DNA of 64,000 nucleotides, from NCBI GenBank assembly GCA_947623455.1, contig OX392532.1, positions 1,240,001 through 1,304,000 on the forward strand. Direction: 5' to 3'. Positions 1 through 12,654 of this stretch are shown here, piece after piece (the stretch's first letter is position 1; each line of letters opens with the position of its first letter). The position numbers and the translations under genes were made by a program. This stretch comes from Mimachlamys varia. Taxonomy: Eukaryota > Mollusca > Bivalvia > Pectinida > Pectinidae. The notes under the pieces were generated by a model. It saw only the letters and a list, made by a program, of their open reading frames with translations, was not told where the DNA came from and made no database searches.

Positions 1-1593
1 TGCAATCGATATCTATAAGCAAATGGAATTAGAAATAATGATACAATAATGAAAATGTTGCAAAGATATGTTCATAAAGATAATATAAGTAATCTTTTAT
101 ATAAGTAATAGCTTTTACCTCGTCTTTTACCTCTTAAAGTTATTTAAATTAAGTCAGACATGCTTGACTGAATAATTTGTCAGGCATTAACAATGGCCCA
201 TTTCTATGATATTTAGGCTTTGTTTATCTTCGAATTACAAATATACCAATACATTTGACATTCAATATAAACGAGCCAATGTTTGACAAAAATGCGACGC
301 ATAAAATACCGCAAAGAATCTTGATTAGAATTAATTGTTTTGTTACTTTAAGTATAAACAGTATTTTACTTCCAGATTTTTTTTACAAATTTTGCTACTT
401 TAATAAGACGCTTTAAAAATAAATGATATCCTTAATTCGTTTATGACTAGAACAACCTAAGTTATAGCTATAAGATAATGAATTTATTACAATCTATAGA
501 TTTACATCAGACTACCATTAGTATTGTAATTATTACAACTGTCAACCCTACCATCATAAATCTCCGGATACTCTTATCAACATTCCAGAAAACAGAGATA
601 TAGATCTAATTTAAACAAATATTTACACAATTTTATATTATGATCACAACAAAATAATTTGATAATTACTACAAGGAATAAATGAGAATTATTAAATTTA
701 CAAAGGACTGCTACTAAGACATGCTATAGTACAACTGGCTATCCTACCATCCTATTTCTCCAGTCATGAAGGGACCCATTACACAAGTATCAATACTGAA
801 GTAGGACGTATATAATGATACAGATTACTAATTGACATGGATCCTGACAAATCCCTAATATATTGATAAATGTAACGAGACGAAGGTAGACCTACGATAT
901 CCTGTTGTGCCAGAGGTGTTCGATCTAGCAGATAAGGACTAAGTTTTTCTTTGTATGTTTTTGTTGACAGGTAAAATTTGGACAGGTAGAACAAAGTGGA
1001 GGTTAGCAGTGACAGTGATAAATATATCGAGTATTTTTCTGATGTTATCCCTCATTTAACAGTCCATTGGTTCACTCTGTCATGTCAGCGTGTACTTACA
1101 TTAATCAACGTTTATAGACAGGCCCGTTATACAGGAGTCAAACTCTGGGGGGCACGACGGGAAGTGTTTAACCCATTAAAACCAATATTAACATCATAAT
1201 AAATTAATATATTTGACATAAAAGGATTTTTTGCATATAACAATAAATCCCCATTTTAGACAGTATATTAATTAACAGGTAACATCAATATAGATAGTAT
1301 CGGTATGTACGGGTAGTATCATACAACACGGTGACATTAATAACCCCTGAGGTATTCCAAACGAAAAAAATATAACCAAAGGGCTACATTAAATTTCACG
1401 CTTGATCAATTACAAAACGGTACTTGAATGGACCAGGGAGTACGAGGAATTGTATTTATTTATTGATTTTTCTCCGATCAGACAACATCTCCTGGGAGAC
1501 TGGAGTTGGTGTTGTACTTATATACTTAAGTATTAGATATTGTACGTGAATTATAAATCACTACAGACAATTGTATCTAACAAATAAGTAACA
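1..1593. other. AT-rich sequence upstream of the Kir gene
   Basis: No coding exon or RNA gene is recognised here. Short open frames at 779-994 and 996-1199 have no family resemblance and no convincing splice context. The stretch just before 1594 should hold the Kir promoter or a 5' untranslated exon, but I see no decisive core-promoter motif. Confidence 0.5.
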
Positions 1594-1777
1594 ATGACCA
1601 CGGCCGGACAGGAGTTCGGAACGTTCTACATGTATAAGGACACTAAACCAACTGTAGAGAGCCGCTACCCTATACTACAATACGTCAAACGAAAACTTAA
1701 AATCAATCAATATGATCCAGAGGATAAGAGGAGCGCACTGGTAAAGAAATCAGGACATTACCGCGTCAAATACACAG
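1594..1777 (+). CDS. Kir channel coding exon 1
   Basis: Encodes the first 61 residues plus one base of codon 62 (cytoplasmic N-terminus, ending GHYRVKYT). The donor is ACACAG|GTAAGT. Copies of this donor edge recur in the intron immediately downstream. Confidence 0.85.
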
Positions 1778-4700
1778 GTAAGTTATAATTTATATCTATA
1801 TGAAAATACACATATTGATTATATCTATATAAGAATGCACAGGTCAGTTATAATTTATATCTATATGAAAATACACATATTGATTATATCTATATAAGAA
1901 TGCACAGGTCAGTTATAAATCAAATCAATATAAAATACACAGTTTAGATACAAATTATATCTATAAAAAACACACAAGTAAGTTATACTTCATATCTACA
2001 TAAAAATACACAGGTAAGTCATAAATTACATCTGTATAATAAACACGGGTAAGTTATAAATAAATTATATCAACATAAAAATGAACAGGTAAATCATAAA
2101 TTATATTTACATAACAACACCAGGTAAATCATAAATTATATTTACAAAAAACAAAAATGCAAAGGTAAATCATAAATTATATTAACATAAAAATTCAAAA
2201 GTAAATCATAAATTATATCTATGTAAAAATACACAGGTAATTAAGTTAGAAAGTATATCTATATCTAAATACAAAAATAAGATAGAAAAAAAGCAAAGAA
2301 TACCGAAGCGTCAACAAAACCATAATCCGACCTCAAAATTGATCTAACTAGCGGCAAAATATGAACAAAAGAAAGAGTCACAAGGAGACTTTTTTACTTT
2401 TATTTTTATAAGATAATGTGTTCTGGATAAATAATATCTATACAAAAATACACAGGTAGGTTATAAATTATATTTATATGAAGATACTGTCACATTTTGA
2501 AAATGGTTTATTGCTTAATACTTCCGCATCAATTTAGCTTGGAACTTACAAACCAGAGAGTTACTTTACTGGAATTCTGATATGCATTTAAATTAACCAT
2601 TAGAAGAACATATAAAAGGTGTTAAAGACGGGTGCATTGTAAATTTGTAATGGTTTTAACCAATAATGTTACAGTATGAAACGTGAGAGTTTTAGAAGAG
2701 ATTGGTAGAAGCTTTACGGCAGTTACTAACTATGGACATTTTAGGGTATATTTACCTTATCATCATTGAAAGGTGATATAATTATTAGCTTTTAATACAG
2801 AAAATAATCATCTGAACACATAAAGATAGTTAATAATTACTAAAAAAAACATGCTTTATTTACGATACATTACTCTTACCAATTCTTTTGCAATCAGATG
2901 ATTCGTATCCGCACGTTGGCACCTAAACTATTAGGACCTCTTAAAGTGTAACTTATACCGTTCAAGGAGAGAGTTGAGAAATTGGAAGCGCTTTAAAATA
3001 TTAATTATTTTACAGCTCTTGTTGAATGATCCTATTTAGTAAAACTTTCCAATAGTTTCTAGACCATGTTTCACCCATCACAAAATGACATATGAACTTA
3101 TCTTCCGAGAAACTTGTGAGCTTACTAAGATTTGTAGGTGTCGTTACCTGATGTAATTTATTATCGTATGAAATCCTTTCAAGATATCAGGCATGCTCGC
3201 ACTTGTTGCTGTATCTTGGTTTAGAAGGGCGGGTTACATTTAATTGTCCCTGTTTCTTTCCGTATTACATAATACTCTGGAGATTGACATTTATCAGGCA
3301 AATCCTTTTCGTGTGAAGAAGATATAAATTATATGAAATAGTGGCTTCTCCGTCATGTACATATTTTTTTTTTTCCTATTACGGAGCTCACGTGATAAAA
3401 ATGCACGTTTGTTGGTGAAGGTAGTTAGGCTAACGATATACTGACGGGTTTAAACACCACTAGCTGTACGTATGTGGTTAGGCTAACGATATATTGACGG
3501 GTTTTAACACGACTAGTTGTACGTATGTGGTTAGGCTAACGATATATTGACGGGTTTTAACACGACTAGTTGTAAGTATGTGGTTAGGCTAACGATATAC
3601 TGACGGGTTTAAACACAACTAGTTGGACGTAAGTGGTCTTGCTTTCTTTTTAAATAGTGACTTTGAAATAATTTAGTTATCATTTTGTATATTGCAGGAC
3701 TGAAGCAGTTCCGCGGGTTTTTCCTTCGGGACCTCTATATCACGCTGATCGACCTACAATGGCGATATGTCCTCGCTATCGTGTTCAACATGTACCTAGT
3801 CACCTTCTTCTTCTTCGGAGTGTGTTGGTACTGGATCATGGCCAGCAATGGCGACTTTGACCACCTCAACGACCCTAACTGGAAGCCTTGTCTTACCGGG
3901 GTCTATACATTCGCCGGGACACTTATCTTCTCCATAGAGACACAGACTACCATCGGGTACGGGTACGCCTACCTCAACTCGGAGTGTACCAGCACGCTCG
4001 TGTTGCTCTTCATCCAGATCACGTGCGGGATACTGATGGAGAACCTGCTATTAGGCTTCGTCTTTGTCAAGTTTGCCCAGCCAAAGCGCAGACAGAAAAC
4101 CATCGTCTTCAGCAAGACCGCCGTCGTCAACCAGGAAAATGGCGACATCTGCCTACAGGTAAACATCGTTACCCATTATCAATCTTGTCTAGGGTCCATT
4201 TTTCATCTAATGTGAGCGTTCCGTTTGGTTGTCAAGAGTCACAAAGAATAGATAGCAAAATAGATGTGCCTTGCTGTGTTTTATTACAATATAAATTCAA
4301 AATATTTGAAACATCTACAAATTAGCTTCAATCTTATTTCTCACAAATCTAGCCTATAATGTACACCAGTACTAAACAGTGCTTTATCACAGATATGATT
4401 TATCAATCAATTGCCATTTGATATAGTTTTAATCATTGCATTTAAAATTACGTTTTCTGATGTCCTCACAGATCCGCCTCGGAGACATGCGCCAAAGCCA
4501 TCTGCTGGACGCCCGGGTTCATGGAGTTCTCGCCAAGAAACACGTGACAGCAGAAGGCGTCCAGTACCCGCTGTATCTACACGACATGGAGTTCCACGCA
4601 CAGGGGATGGGGGAGAAGATCGTTCTTATGTGGCCACTGATCCTGTCTCACAAAATCACCTCTGACAGCCCGTTCTGGAACATCAAACCTGCAGACCTCA

Positions 4701-5371
4701 TGAGCGACCAGTATGAACTTATTATTTATGTAGAAGGTACCATAGAATCTACAGGAGAGTACTGTCAGGCCCGGACCTCATATCTGCCCTCGGAAGTACT
4801 CTGGGGACACCGGTTTGACAGGCTAGAAGAGTTCGATACCGGAAACGGAAGATGGGAAGTCGACTTCGAGGGTTTCCATGATGTTGTGTATACGACTAAC
4901 ATGCGTAACAGTGCAAAGGAATTGTATGACATGAAACACAGCCCGGCCAAGGACAAGACTGATGACGACACTGCTAGTACCTATCGTAAAACACCAAGCC
5001 CTCCACTAACAGTGTCGCTACACACCATACCATACGACTCTCCGCCATCAGAGTCCGGCACGTTCCATGACGTCACAGACGAAACGACAGAACCCGAAGA
5101 AACTTCAGTAATGCAAGAAATGACGTCAGAGGATGAAATGGAAAACTACTTTCGTTCCGGAAATGAAGGCGGGATTGAATCACCAGACGGTACAGCCAGT
5201 TCAGACACAAATAATAAAGATGGCGTTTCTACAGAAATCCACGTCGACCTCGGAGACGGTAACTTAGGCGCTATTCAGGAAGAGGAGGACAGTGATGATT
5301 TAGCACAATACAAGTATGCTGATGCTGACGAGGACGATGACAAATCAGATGATGAATATCTTTCATCTTGA
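1594..5371 (+). CDS. Inward-rectifier potassium channel (Kir/KCNJ family), three coding exons
   Basis: The spliced product is 514 aa (184 + 461 + 900 nt, phases consistent). Kir channels are tetramers in the plasma membrane that pass K+ inward better than outward and set resting potential. Visible in order: cytoplasmic N-terminus (1 to about 80), M1 about 85-108, an extracellular loop with paired Cys126 and Cys158, pore loop with selectivity filter TIGYG at 146-150, M2 about 159-186, a basic PKRR motif at 190-193 where PIP2 binds in the family, then the cytoplasmic domain. Glu176 aligns with the acidic rectification-controller position of M2, which suggests appreciable rectification (inference). 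The last ~140 residues form a Ser/Thr-rich, very acidic tail not typical of vertebrate Kir proteins. The start ATG at 1594 is the first in-frame Met of exon 1; an upstream untranslated exon cannot be excluded. Which KCNJ subfamily it belongs to cannot be told from reading alone. Confidence 0.95.
1778..2480 (+). repeat. Degenerate tandem array carrying copies of the Kir exon 1 end and donor
   Basis: Directly after the exon 1 donor the intron consists of roughly a dozen diverged units of about 36-40 bp (clear to about 2250, one more near 2440). They repeat AAATACACAGGTAAGTTATA followed by an A/T-rich spacer. The first ~10 bases of that motif are the last bases of exon 1 and the rest is the start of the intron. 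Several copies keep an intact AG|GTAAGT-like donor, for example near 2030, 2050 and 2090. Confidence 0.75.
3418..3636 (+). repeat. 53-bp tandem repeat, four copies
   Basis: Four near-identical units containing GTGGTTAGGCTAACGATATA and an ACTAGTTGTACGTA segment, in Kir intron 1 shortly before exon 2. The unit does not contain exon sequence. Confidence 0.85.
3698..4158 (+). CDS. Kir channel coding exon 2 (M1, pore and M2)
   Basis: The acceptor TATTGCAG precedes 3698 and the donor CTACAG|GTAAAC follows 4158. The exon encodes residues 62 to 215, including M1, the TQTTIGYG pore signature, M2 and the PKRR juxtamembrane motif. It ends in phase 0. Confidence 0.95.
4472..5371 (+). CDS. Kir channel coding exon 3 (cytoplasmic domain and acidic tail)
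   Basis: The acceptor CCTCACAG precedes 4472 and the frame runs 299 codons to TGA at 5369-5371. The N-terminal part (IRLGDMRQSHLLDARV onward) is the conserved Kir cytoplasmic beta-domain, with TYLPSEVLWGHRF-like and EVDFEGFHDVV stretches. The distal ~140 residues are rich in Ser/Thr and then in Glu/Asp, ending EYLSS. The domain would bind PIP2 and form the cytoplasmic pore. Confidence 0.93.
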   Translation: MRLGDMRQSHLLDARVHGVLAKKHVTAEGVQYPLYLHDMEFHAQGMGEKIVLMWPLILSHKITSDSPFWNIKPADLMSDQYELIIYVEGTIESTGEYCQARTSYLPSEVLWGHRFDRLEEFDTGNGRWEVDFEGFHDVVYTTNMRNSAKELYDMKHSPAKDKTDDDTASTYRKTPSPPLTVSLHTIPYDSPPSESGTFHDVTDETTEPEETSVMQEMTSEDEMENYFRSGNEGGIESPDGTASSDTNNKDGVSTEIHVDLGDGNLGAIQEEEDSDDLAQYKYADADEDDDKSDDEYLSS

Positions 5372-6846
5372 TATTTTTAGATTTGTGAAACTATATTTAA
5401 AAACACAAACTATTTAAGAACTGAAACTATTGTTTGTTTTTGCAGATAGTCGCAAGCCTGTGTTTTGTTCCTGTTGTACATAGTACCTACGTCATTAGTC
5501 CCGCCCCCATTTACTTGTATGTCTTTGTATGTCGTCACCTTTCAGTCTCGATTCTCGTCAATGTATTGTGATACCCTTGCACTAACCAAAATAGAAATGT
5601 TTTCAGTGAGGTAAGAAAATTAATGGAATTCCGTTATTTTCGTCACACCTCAAACTCTGCCCCATCATCCCTCGGTGCAAGAAAAATGACTTGCTCCATT
5701 TTCTAATGTGTGTGAAATATATATAATCTAGTACTTATACATTGTATAACCAATGTATATAGTCCTGTGCTGTAAAGTCATATCACAGGGGCCTGCTAAT
5801 TCGTTAGTTAATTTTGGGCTTAAACTAACAAGTTTTCAGTGCAATTTCATACTTTTGGGTGGCTAAATGAGTTTTAAATATGACCATTGAGGAGGAATTT
5901 TCACCGAAAAATGATCTACCCCCCCCCCCCCCCCCCCCCAAAAAAGTATGAAATTGCGCTACAACCCTTAGTTTGGGTCCCAGACTACATAAAGCTATAC
6001 ATTGTAACAAATATCGGGCCCCATTTCTTTCTGTTCTGTTTTTCTACCCCATCCCGTACCTTGTGCTGTACCCGTTCTGACCCGTCACTTGTACATCACA
6101 ATCTACAAATCTGTCGTATGACTCTATTTGTCTCAATTGTACGATTTTTTGTCATTTTTCATTAAAACTATACCTACTTTACTTCTCTCGTTTTCAAGTT
6201 CTTTTTCGTGACTGATTGCAAATGCATTGGTTCTCGATCAAACACGATTTAATCTGGAAAGGCACTATAACCGTAACACCGGGGCCCTTGTTCACGAAAC
6301 CATTATCATGCTAAAAAAATCTGTTTTGTAGCTCACTTTAAAAATTATGTCAAACGATTAGAAAGTAATATGAAAACATTAAAAACAATATTCGGTTAAA
6401 AGTATATTTAACGATCAAATAAAAACACAAAATTTCTTGAACACAACACCACTAATTGAGCATGAGAACAGTTTCAGAAATATACGGGTCCTTATAATTA
6501 TGACAGGAGCCTGATCCGTTTATTGTCAATTTTTGAGCTCACGCCAAAAAAACCCACAAGTTGACAGAAGTGTTAAGTGTGGTAAAAAATGATGAAGAGA
6601 TCAATTAATTGTGATCGCCAATCAATGAAGTTACAGGTCGTTGTCTATGTTAAGAGTCCTTTGTAATCCGGGTGATGCATTGCCTTGTATTCTAGTCCAT
6701 TAAACTTTGGTATTCAAGCATTAAAGTCAAATTATAGACGATATTTATCGGAATGTCAGTTTGATGTTGACTATGTGTATATATATTTTAGGATTCTGTA
6801 GAATTCTGTAACTGTCTGATCATGACCAATACATTGGCTGAATAAA
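5372..6846 (+). other. Probable Kir 3' untranslated region with candidate poly(A) signals
   Basis: No further coding exon is seen. AATAAA hexamers on the + strand occur at about 6418 and at 6841-6846, and an ATTAAA at about 6162. Which is used is unknown. A run of 21 C at 5919-5939 lies inside. Confidence 0.35.
5919..5939 (+). repeat. Poly(C) homopolymer tract (21 bases)
   Basis: Uninterrupted run of C followed by a run of A. Its length is likely to be polymorphic and prone to sequencing error. Confidence 0.9.
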
Positions 6847-8971
6847 TGAACAATTGAATGAACAAATGTATTGCCTTGTTTAATTTTGAGAATCTCGTAA
6901 AATTCATAAATCATTTCTCAACAGAATAAAACAAATTTTGTCACTCCTGGTGTAGCGCATAATTCGCATTTTAGCGTCGACATGTTTTGTGCGGACGAGT
7001 TGTTTTTAGACAGTCAATGCATGTACAACATGTACGTAATGTGATTATACCATGCTGGGATTTCACTAATGTCTACACCCCTGAAATATGTCATTGCAAA
7101 ACTGAAGGCACGAAGAAAGCAGTTTGATTGGTCTTAGGTCAAAGAACCTGACCAATCACTAAGGTGGATAACTTTCTTATGAAGATTACAAAGTAGCCAC
7201 AACCGACTTCAAAGCATGTTAATTTTACAGTGTTCTTCAAAAGGTCAAAGTGGCACACACGGAGCCTTCATTTTTGCTACATATTCCAGGGGCGTAAAGA
7301 GCGCGAGTGAGTGTAACCCCCGGACATTCACTGAATGAAGGTTCTTCACAGAAAAAAAAAAACGATCACAGGGCCATGAATGTATTTTGATTATATATAA
7401 GTTAGAAGATTCTCTCCGTCTAAATAACGGGAGAACAGTAACCATTTAGTGACGTAGGACTGTTCCAGGAATCTCATTTATATTGATGGCAAGGAAGGCT
7501 ATGGGAATATCTATACTTGCATGTATCAAAAATAGCTTTACAACTTGAAAGTTCATCATGCTATGAATTCCAAGTGTTTAGTTTTCATCGATTTCAACAA
7601 AGACATAACCAGTTACGTTCGATATTGAAGTATCGCATTTGTCATTGTAAACGAGATACCTTGAACAGCTTCAAGTCACCAACATATAGAGGACAAATTT
7701 CAAAACCAGGTGATTCAATTCCTTCCACTGCCTCATAAACTCAATTCCCTTTAGCTACGACACTGCTTATTCAGAGCCTTACAGTGGACGTCTTGAAACA
7801 TTTTTATCGATGTTCTTATACGTATATTAACATTGAAAGATACCGTTTGATCCTATAACTACTTTTGGCTAACTTCAACACTGCAAGCATGACCCCCTCC
7901 CCCATTATATTGGTTCTTGGGCAGTATTTCTTAAGGCCAAATTATTTCAATACCCCGTAGCAGAATCGCGCATTTATTACATGTATCAGACTGCTAAATA
8001 ATTGGGTCTTCAACCACAGTGCTTACAAAGTGGCATTATAATTTTCATATTCAAATTAAGAGTGTTCATTAGTTTACATTGAACTGCCTTTAGAATACTT
8101 ACCATGCAGACAACATTTCACATATTTTTTAAAGGTAAGTTATAACATACAAATGTAAAAAAAATCAGTTCCACTTGGACTATTTCTGAGGTAAGGTCTC
8201 CTTCCAGCATCAGAACAAATGTTCAAAATCTGTCAACTTTTTCATATGCATCATCTTGACACTTTGATTTTATAATTTCTGAATTCTTAATAAGACAAAA
8301 ATGACAAAATGTCGGCTCCCTTTAGCTTTTACATTCATCAACTCTATTGTCAAACAATCATATTTTGAACATCAATTTGCGATTGTTTTGTGAAAAATTT
8401 CTTTTGATGCTAGATTTTACAATGATTGACCGATGGAAATTGATATATTTGAACTGATTATCATAATTTACTGTAAGTTATATACATTTAATTGTGTATA
8501 TAGAGTTTACACAACGAATGGTTGTTGGATATAGAATTAATTACACTTTAGTTAATTATTTTTTAAAAGTTAAGAAAGACACAAGCTTTTGGGAGTCTTC
8601 TTAAATAAATAACTCCAGTGAAATAAATTCCAAATCCAACAGAGACTCCCCTAATAATCTTTTTTATTCTGACTAACTTTCCTTCATGATGTCATAACAA
8701 AATGTTAAGCACTTAATTAAAATAAAATTTGACCTTAATCTATGACCTTGTGGTTTGGTCGGTGGACATTTTTTTTATTTTAAATTTTCTTCATAGTGTC
8801 ATATCAAAATACCAATCAGTAAAAAATGGACAGACAGACGAGCTAATTACTATAGGGCACCCACATTGAAGATTGGTACTAATTACCTTGAGGTTTGGTC
8901 AATTATTGTTACATGTATATAATTAGACAGTGAGGGTGAGATTGCATCACCTTTGCGTACACCATTGAATG
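6847..8971. other. Intergenic sequence, no gene recognised
   Basis: Open frames here (7245-7445 on the - strand, 7517-7738 on the + strand) are short and resemble nothing I know. Around 8640-8960 the sequence has GACCTTG-type phrases like those flanking the tandem-core elements further right, so it is probably old repeat DNA. Confidence 0.4.
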
Positions 8972-10935
8972 TTTGAGCAAGGGCCTTAACGGTCATCTGA
9001 CTACCAATTGTGATACCATTATGGAATTAGTTTAAACAATATTTTATTTCAATCAGTGTACATGTATATTACATATATAGAAATTATACAAATAGTGAGG
9101 ATTGGAAAACAAGCTAATAGCTTATATAAATTCCTCTCCTCTAGGAATTAGTAATACAATCATGTAACAATATGCCACACAAATGTGGTTTTCAAGATGG
9201 TGATGATCATGGATTTCTTCGGAACAGTGCGAAAAATAACATTTGGTCAGAATCATTTTAGGCAAGTTTCAGATCATGGAAAGTGTTAGATGTGGATGCA
9301 AAATGGGGGCTGTTGCAGCCATCTTGGATCTCTGACGGACTGGAGAAATAACAACATTTGGTTGGAACTATCTGGGGATCATTTTTCTATGAAAAGTTTT
9401 AAATGTGTATTCAAAATGGGGGCTGTGGCAGCCATCTTGGATGTCTGACGGACCCGATAAATAACATTTGGTTGCGACTATCTGAGGATAATTTTTGCAA
9501 GGTTCAGCTCAATGTCACTGGTAGAACTTGAGAAGTTCAAAATGACATATGTGGCGGCCATCTTAGATTTTCAGCTCAATCCCACGGATAGAACTTGAGA
9601 AGAAGTTTAAAATGTGAAAAGTTTACGGACGGCAATTTTGTTTTTCAAGATGGCGAATCTGGCGGCCATCTTGGATTTTGGACCAACCCGAAATGTAACA
9701 ACACTTGGTCAGGACCATCTCAGGATCATTTCAGCCAATTTTCAGCTTAATCCCAGTGGTAGAACTTGATAAGAAGTTGGAAACGTGTTTTTCAAGATTG
9801 CGGCTCTGGCAGCCATCTTGGATTTCGGACCGACCCAAAAAGTAACAATACTTGATCAGGACCATCTCAGGATCATGTCAGCCAAGTTTCAGCTTAATCA
9901 CACAGGTAGAACTTGAGAAGAAGTTTGAAATGTGTTTTTCAAGATGGCGGCTCTGAAGGCCATCTTGGATTTCCGACCAACCTGAAAAATAACAACACTT
10001 GGTCAGGACAATCTCAGAATCACTTCAGCCAAGTCTTAGCTTAATCCCACAGGTAGAACTTGAGAAGAAGTTGGAAATGTGTTTTGTAAGATGGCGGCCA
10101 TCTTGGATTTCGAACCGACCGAAAAGTAACAACTCATGGTCAGGACCATCTCAGGATAATTTCAGCCAAGTTTCAGCTTAATCCCACAGGTGAAACTTGA
10201 GAGAAATTTGGAAATGTGTTTTTCAAGATGGCGGCTCTGGCGGCCATCTTGGATTTTGGACCAACCCAAAAAATAACAACACTTGGTCAGGACCATCTCA
10301 GGATCATTTCAGCCAAGTTTCATCTTAATCCCACTGGTAGAACTTGAGAAGAAGTTGAAAATGTGTTTTTCAAGATGGCGGCTCTGGCGGCCATCTTGGA
10401 TTTCGGACCGACCCGAAAAATAACAACACTTGGTCAGGACTATCTCAGGATCATTTCAGCCAAGTTTCAGCTTAATCCCAGTGGTAGAACTTAAGAAGAA
10501 GTTTAAAATAGGTGTTGTTCAGGAAAACAGTGATTGCGCAATCATGTCACAAAATGGCCGCCATGGCACAAATGTCGAGAGTTTTTCGGACCCGAAAAAT
10601 AACAACATTTTATGGGCTGCCCTTCCTGAACATCCCTACCAATTTTCAGCTCACAGGTACCAGTGGAACTGTAGAAGAAGTTTAATATGTGTTTTTCAAG
10701 ATGTCGGCTATGGCGGCCATCTTGGATTTCGGACCGACCCGAAAAATAACAACACTTGGTCAGGACCATCTTAGGATCATTTCAGCTAAGTTTCAGCTTA
10801 TTCCCATTGGTAGAACTTGAGAAGAAGTTTGAAATGTGAAAAGTTTACGGACGGCGGACGGCGCACGGCGGACGACGACGGACGAAGCACGGTAACTATA
10901 GGTCATCTTGACCCTTTGGGTCAGATGACCTAAAA
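8972..10935 (+). mobile_element. Non-autonomous tandem-core element A1 (Helentron/pearl-like by structure)
   Basis: The left end carries GGCCTTAACGGTCATCTGAC. About ten diverged units of roughly 145-155 bp follow, each with GGCGGCCATCTTGGATTT and AACACTTGGTCAGGACCATC. A GGACGGCGGACGGCGCACGG-rich tail follows, then a terminal hairpin ending GGGTCAGATGACC, so GGTCATCTGAC and GTCAGATGACC are inverted ends. It has no coding capacity; open frames inside, such as 10430-10774, are read-through of the units. Assignment to the bivalve pearl/HINE group is an inference from architecture. Confidence 0.7.
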
Positions 10936-11092
10936 AGTCATACATTTCTTATCTCTGACCTTTCGGTGAAGGTCACACTCACACTGGCCTATTGACAGTG
11001 CACTTCTCATCATCTATGGGTGGTGCAGGCATACTGACAGTTTTATTAATATATCTTTAATGGTTTAAAACTTATCACTCGGTATTATTTTT

Positions 11093-12654
11093 AAACAAGA
11101 GGCCCAGGGGCCTTAACGGTCATCTGACTATAAATTTATCACTGGAAAAGGAATATATGCAATTATGTTACAGTATGTCTACAAAGGGTTATGTGAAATT
11201 GTTGTTATATTTAATTAACACTTCAGCCAATGTTTACATGTACCCTTATTTAAGTAGTGGACAAGAGAACCTGAGGGATGTTAGGTCAGCATTTAATGAT
11301 TTATATTTGTCAAATGAAAAGATTTATCTGGTCTCTGCTTTTTTTATTTGAATCCACTTGATGCTTCATGTTGAATCTGAGAAGGATTTCTTCAGTACAT
11401 TTTAGAGAAATAGCTATAACCAACTTCAAATGTTAAAATCCAATAGGGTGACCTGTCAGCTATTTTGTTTTCCTAATCAACTTCAAAATGTGCAAGATGC
11501 ACAACTAGGGATCAAGGGGAATATTGATGAGGAATTTGAGGATTGCTTTAGTACTGAATTTTAAATGAGCAAAATTGTCATAACTAGAGGTACCAATATA
11601 TATAATTGAAAGAAGACAAAAAGACAACATTGCCAGAGAATACAACAAAAATGAGAGTAAAAATTAACAACTCTTTGTCAGCTCCAGCATCATTTCAGCC
11701 AAATTTCAGCTAAAATGCACTGATGGAACTTGGGAAAAGTTAAACTGTGTTTTTCAAGATGGCAGTGGAACTTGAGAACTAAAGTTTAACATGTGTTTTC
11801 AAAATGGCATTCATGGCGGCCATCTTGGATTTCTGACCATCCTCAATAATTAGAACACTTGGTCGGGACCATCTCAGGATCATTTCTGTCAAGTTTCAGT
11901 GCAATCCCACTGGTTGAACTTGAGAAGAAGTTTAAAATGTGAAAAGTTTACGGACGGCGCACGACGAAATGTGTTTTCAAAATGGCGGTCATGGCGGCCA
12001 CCTTGGATTTCTGACCGGCCCGAAAAATAAGAACACTTGGTCAAGACGATGTCAGGATCATTTCTGTCAAGTTTCAGTGCAATCCCACTGGTGGAACTTG
12101 AAAAGAAGTTTAAAATGTGTTTTCAAAATGGCGGTCATGGCGGCCATCTTGGATTTCTGACCGGCCCGAAAAATAAGAACACTTGGTCAAGACGATGGCA
12201 GGATCATTTCTGTCAAGTTTCAGTGCAATCCCACTGGTGGAACTTGAGAAGAAGTTTAAAATGTGTTTTCAAAATGGCGGTCATGGCGGCCATCTTGGAT
12301 TTCTGACCGGCCCGAAAAATAAGAACACTTGGTCGGGACCATCTCTGGATCATTTCTGTCAAGTTTCAGTGCAATCCCACTGGTGGAACTTGAGAAGAAG
12401 TTTAAAATGTGTTTTCAAAATGGCGGTCATGGCGGCCATCTTGGATTTCTGACCGGCCCGAAAAATAAGAACACTTGGTCGGGACCATCTCAGGATCATT
12501 TCTGTCAAGTTTCAGTGCAATCCCACTGGTGGAACTTGAGAAGAAGTTTAAAATGTGAAAAGTTTACGGACAGCGCACGGCGGACGGCGCACGACGACGG
12601 ACGGAGCATGATGGCTATAGGTCATCCTGACCCTTCGGGTCAGATGACCTAAAA
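11093..12654 (+). mobile_element. Non-autonomous tandem-core element A2, same family as A1
   Basis: Starts AAACAAGAGGCCCAGGGGCC then TTAACGGTCATCTGAC and ends with the same hairpin (GACCCTTCGGGTCAGATGACC, ~13-bp stem). The last four or five core units are almost identical with an exact 146-bp period, while earlier units are diverged. The core shares GGCGGCCATCTTGGATTTCT and the CAAGTTTCAGTGCAATCCCA block with A1. Confidence 0.72.

Noticed and set aside
3888..4325. 145-codon frame overlapping Kir exon 2
   Set aside because: Out-of-frame shadow of the Kir pore exon with no splice support.
5887..6165. Frame with a poly-proline stretch
   Set aside because: Created by the poly(C) run; no other support.
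9999..12652. Frames with WWNLRRSLKCVFKMAVMAAI-type repeats
   Set aside because: Read-through of tandem cores in mobile elements A1 and A2.
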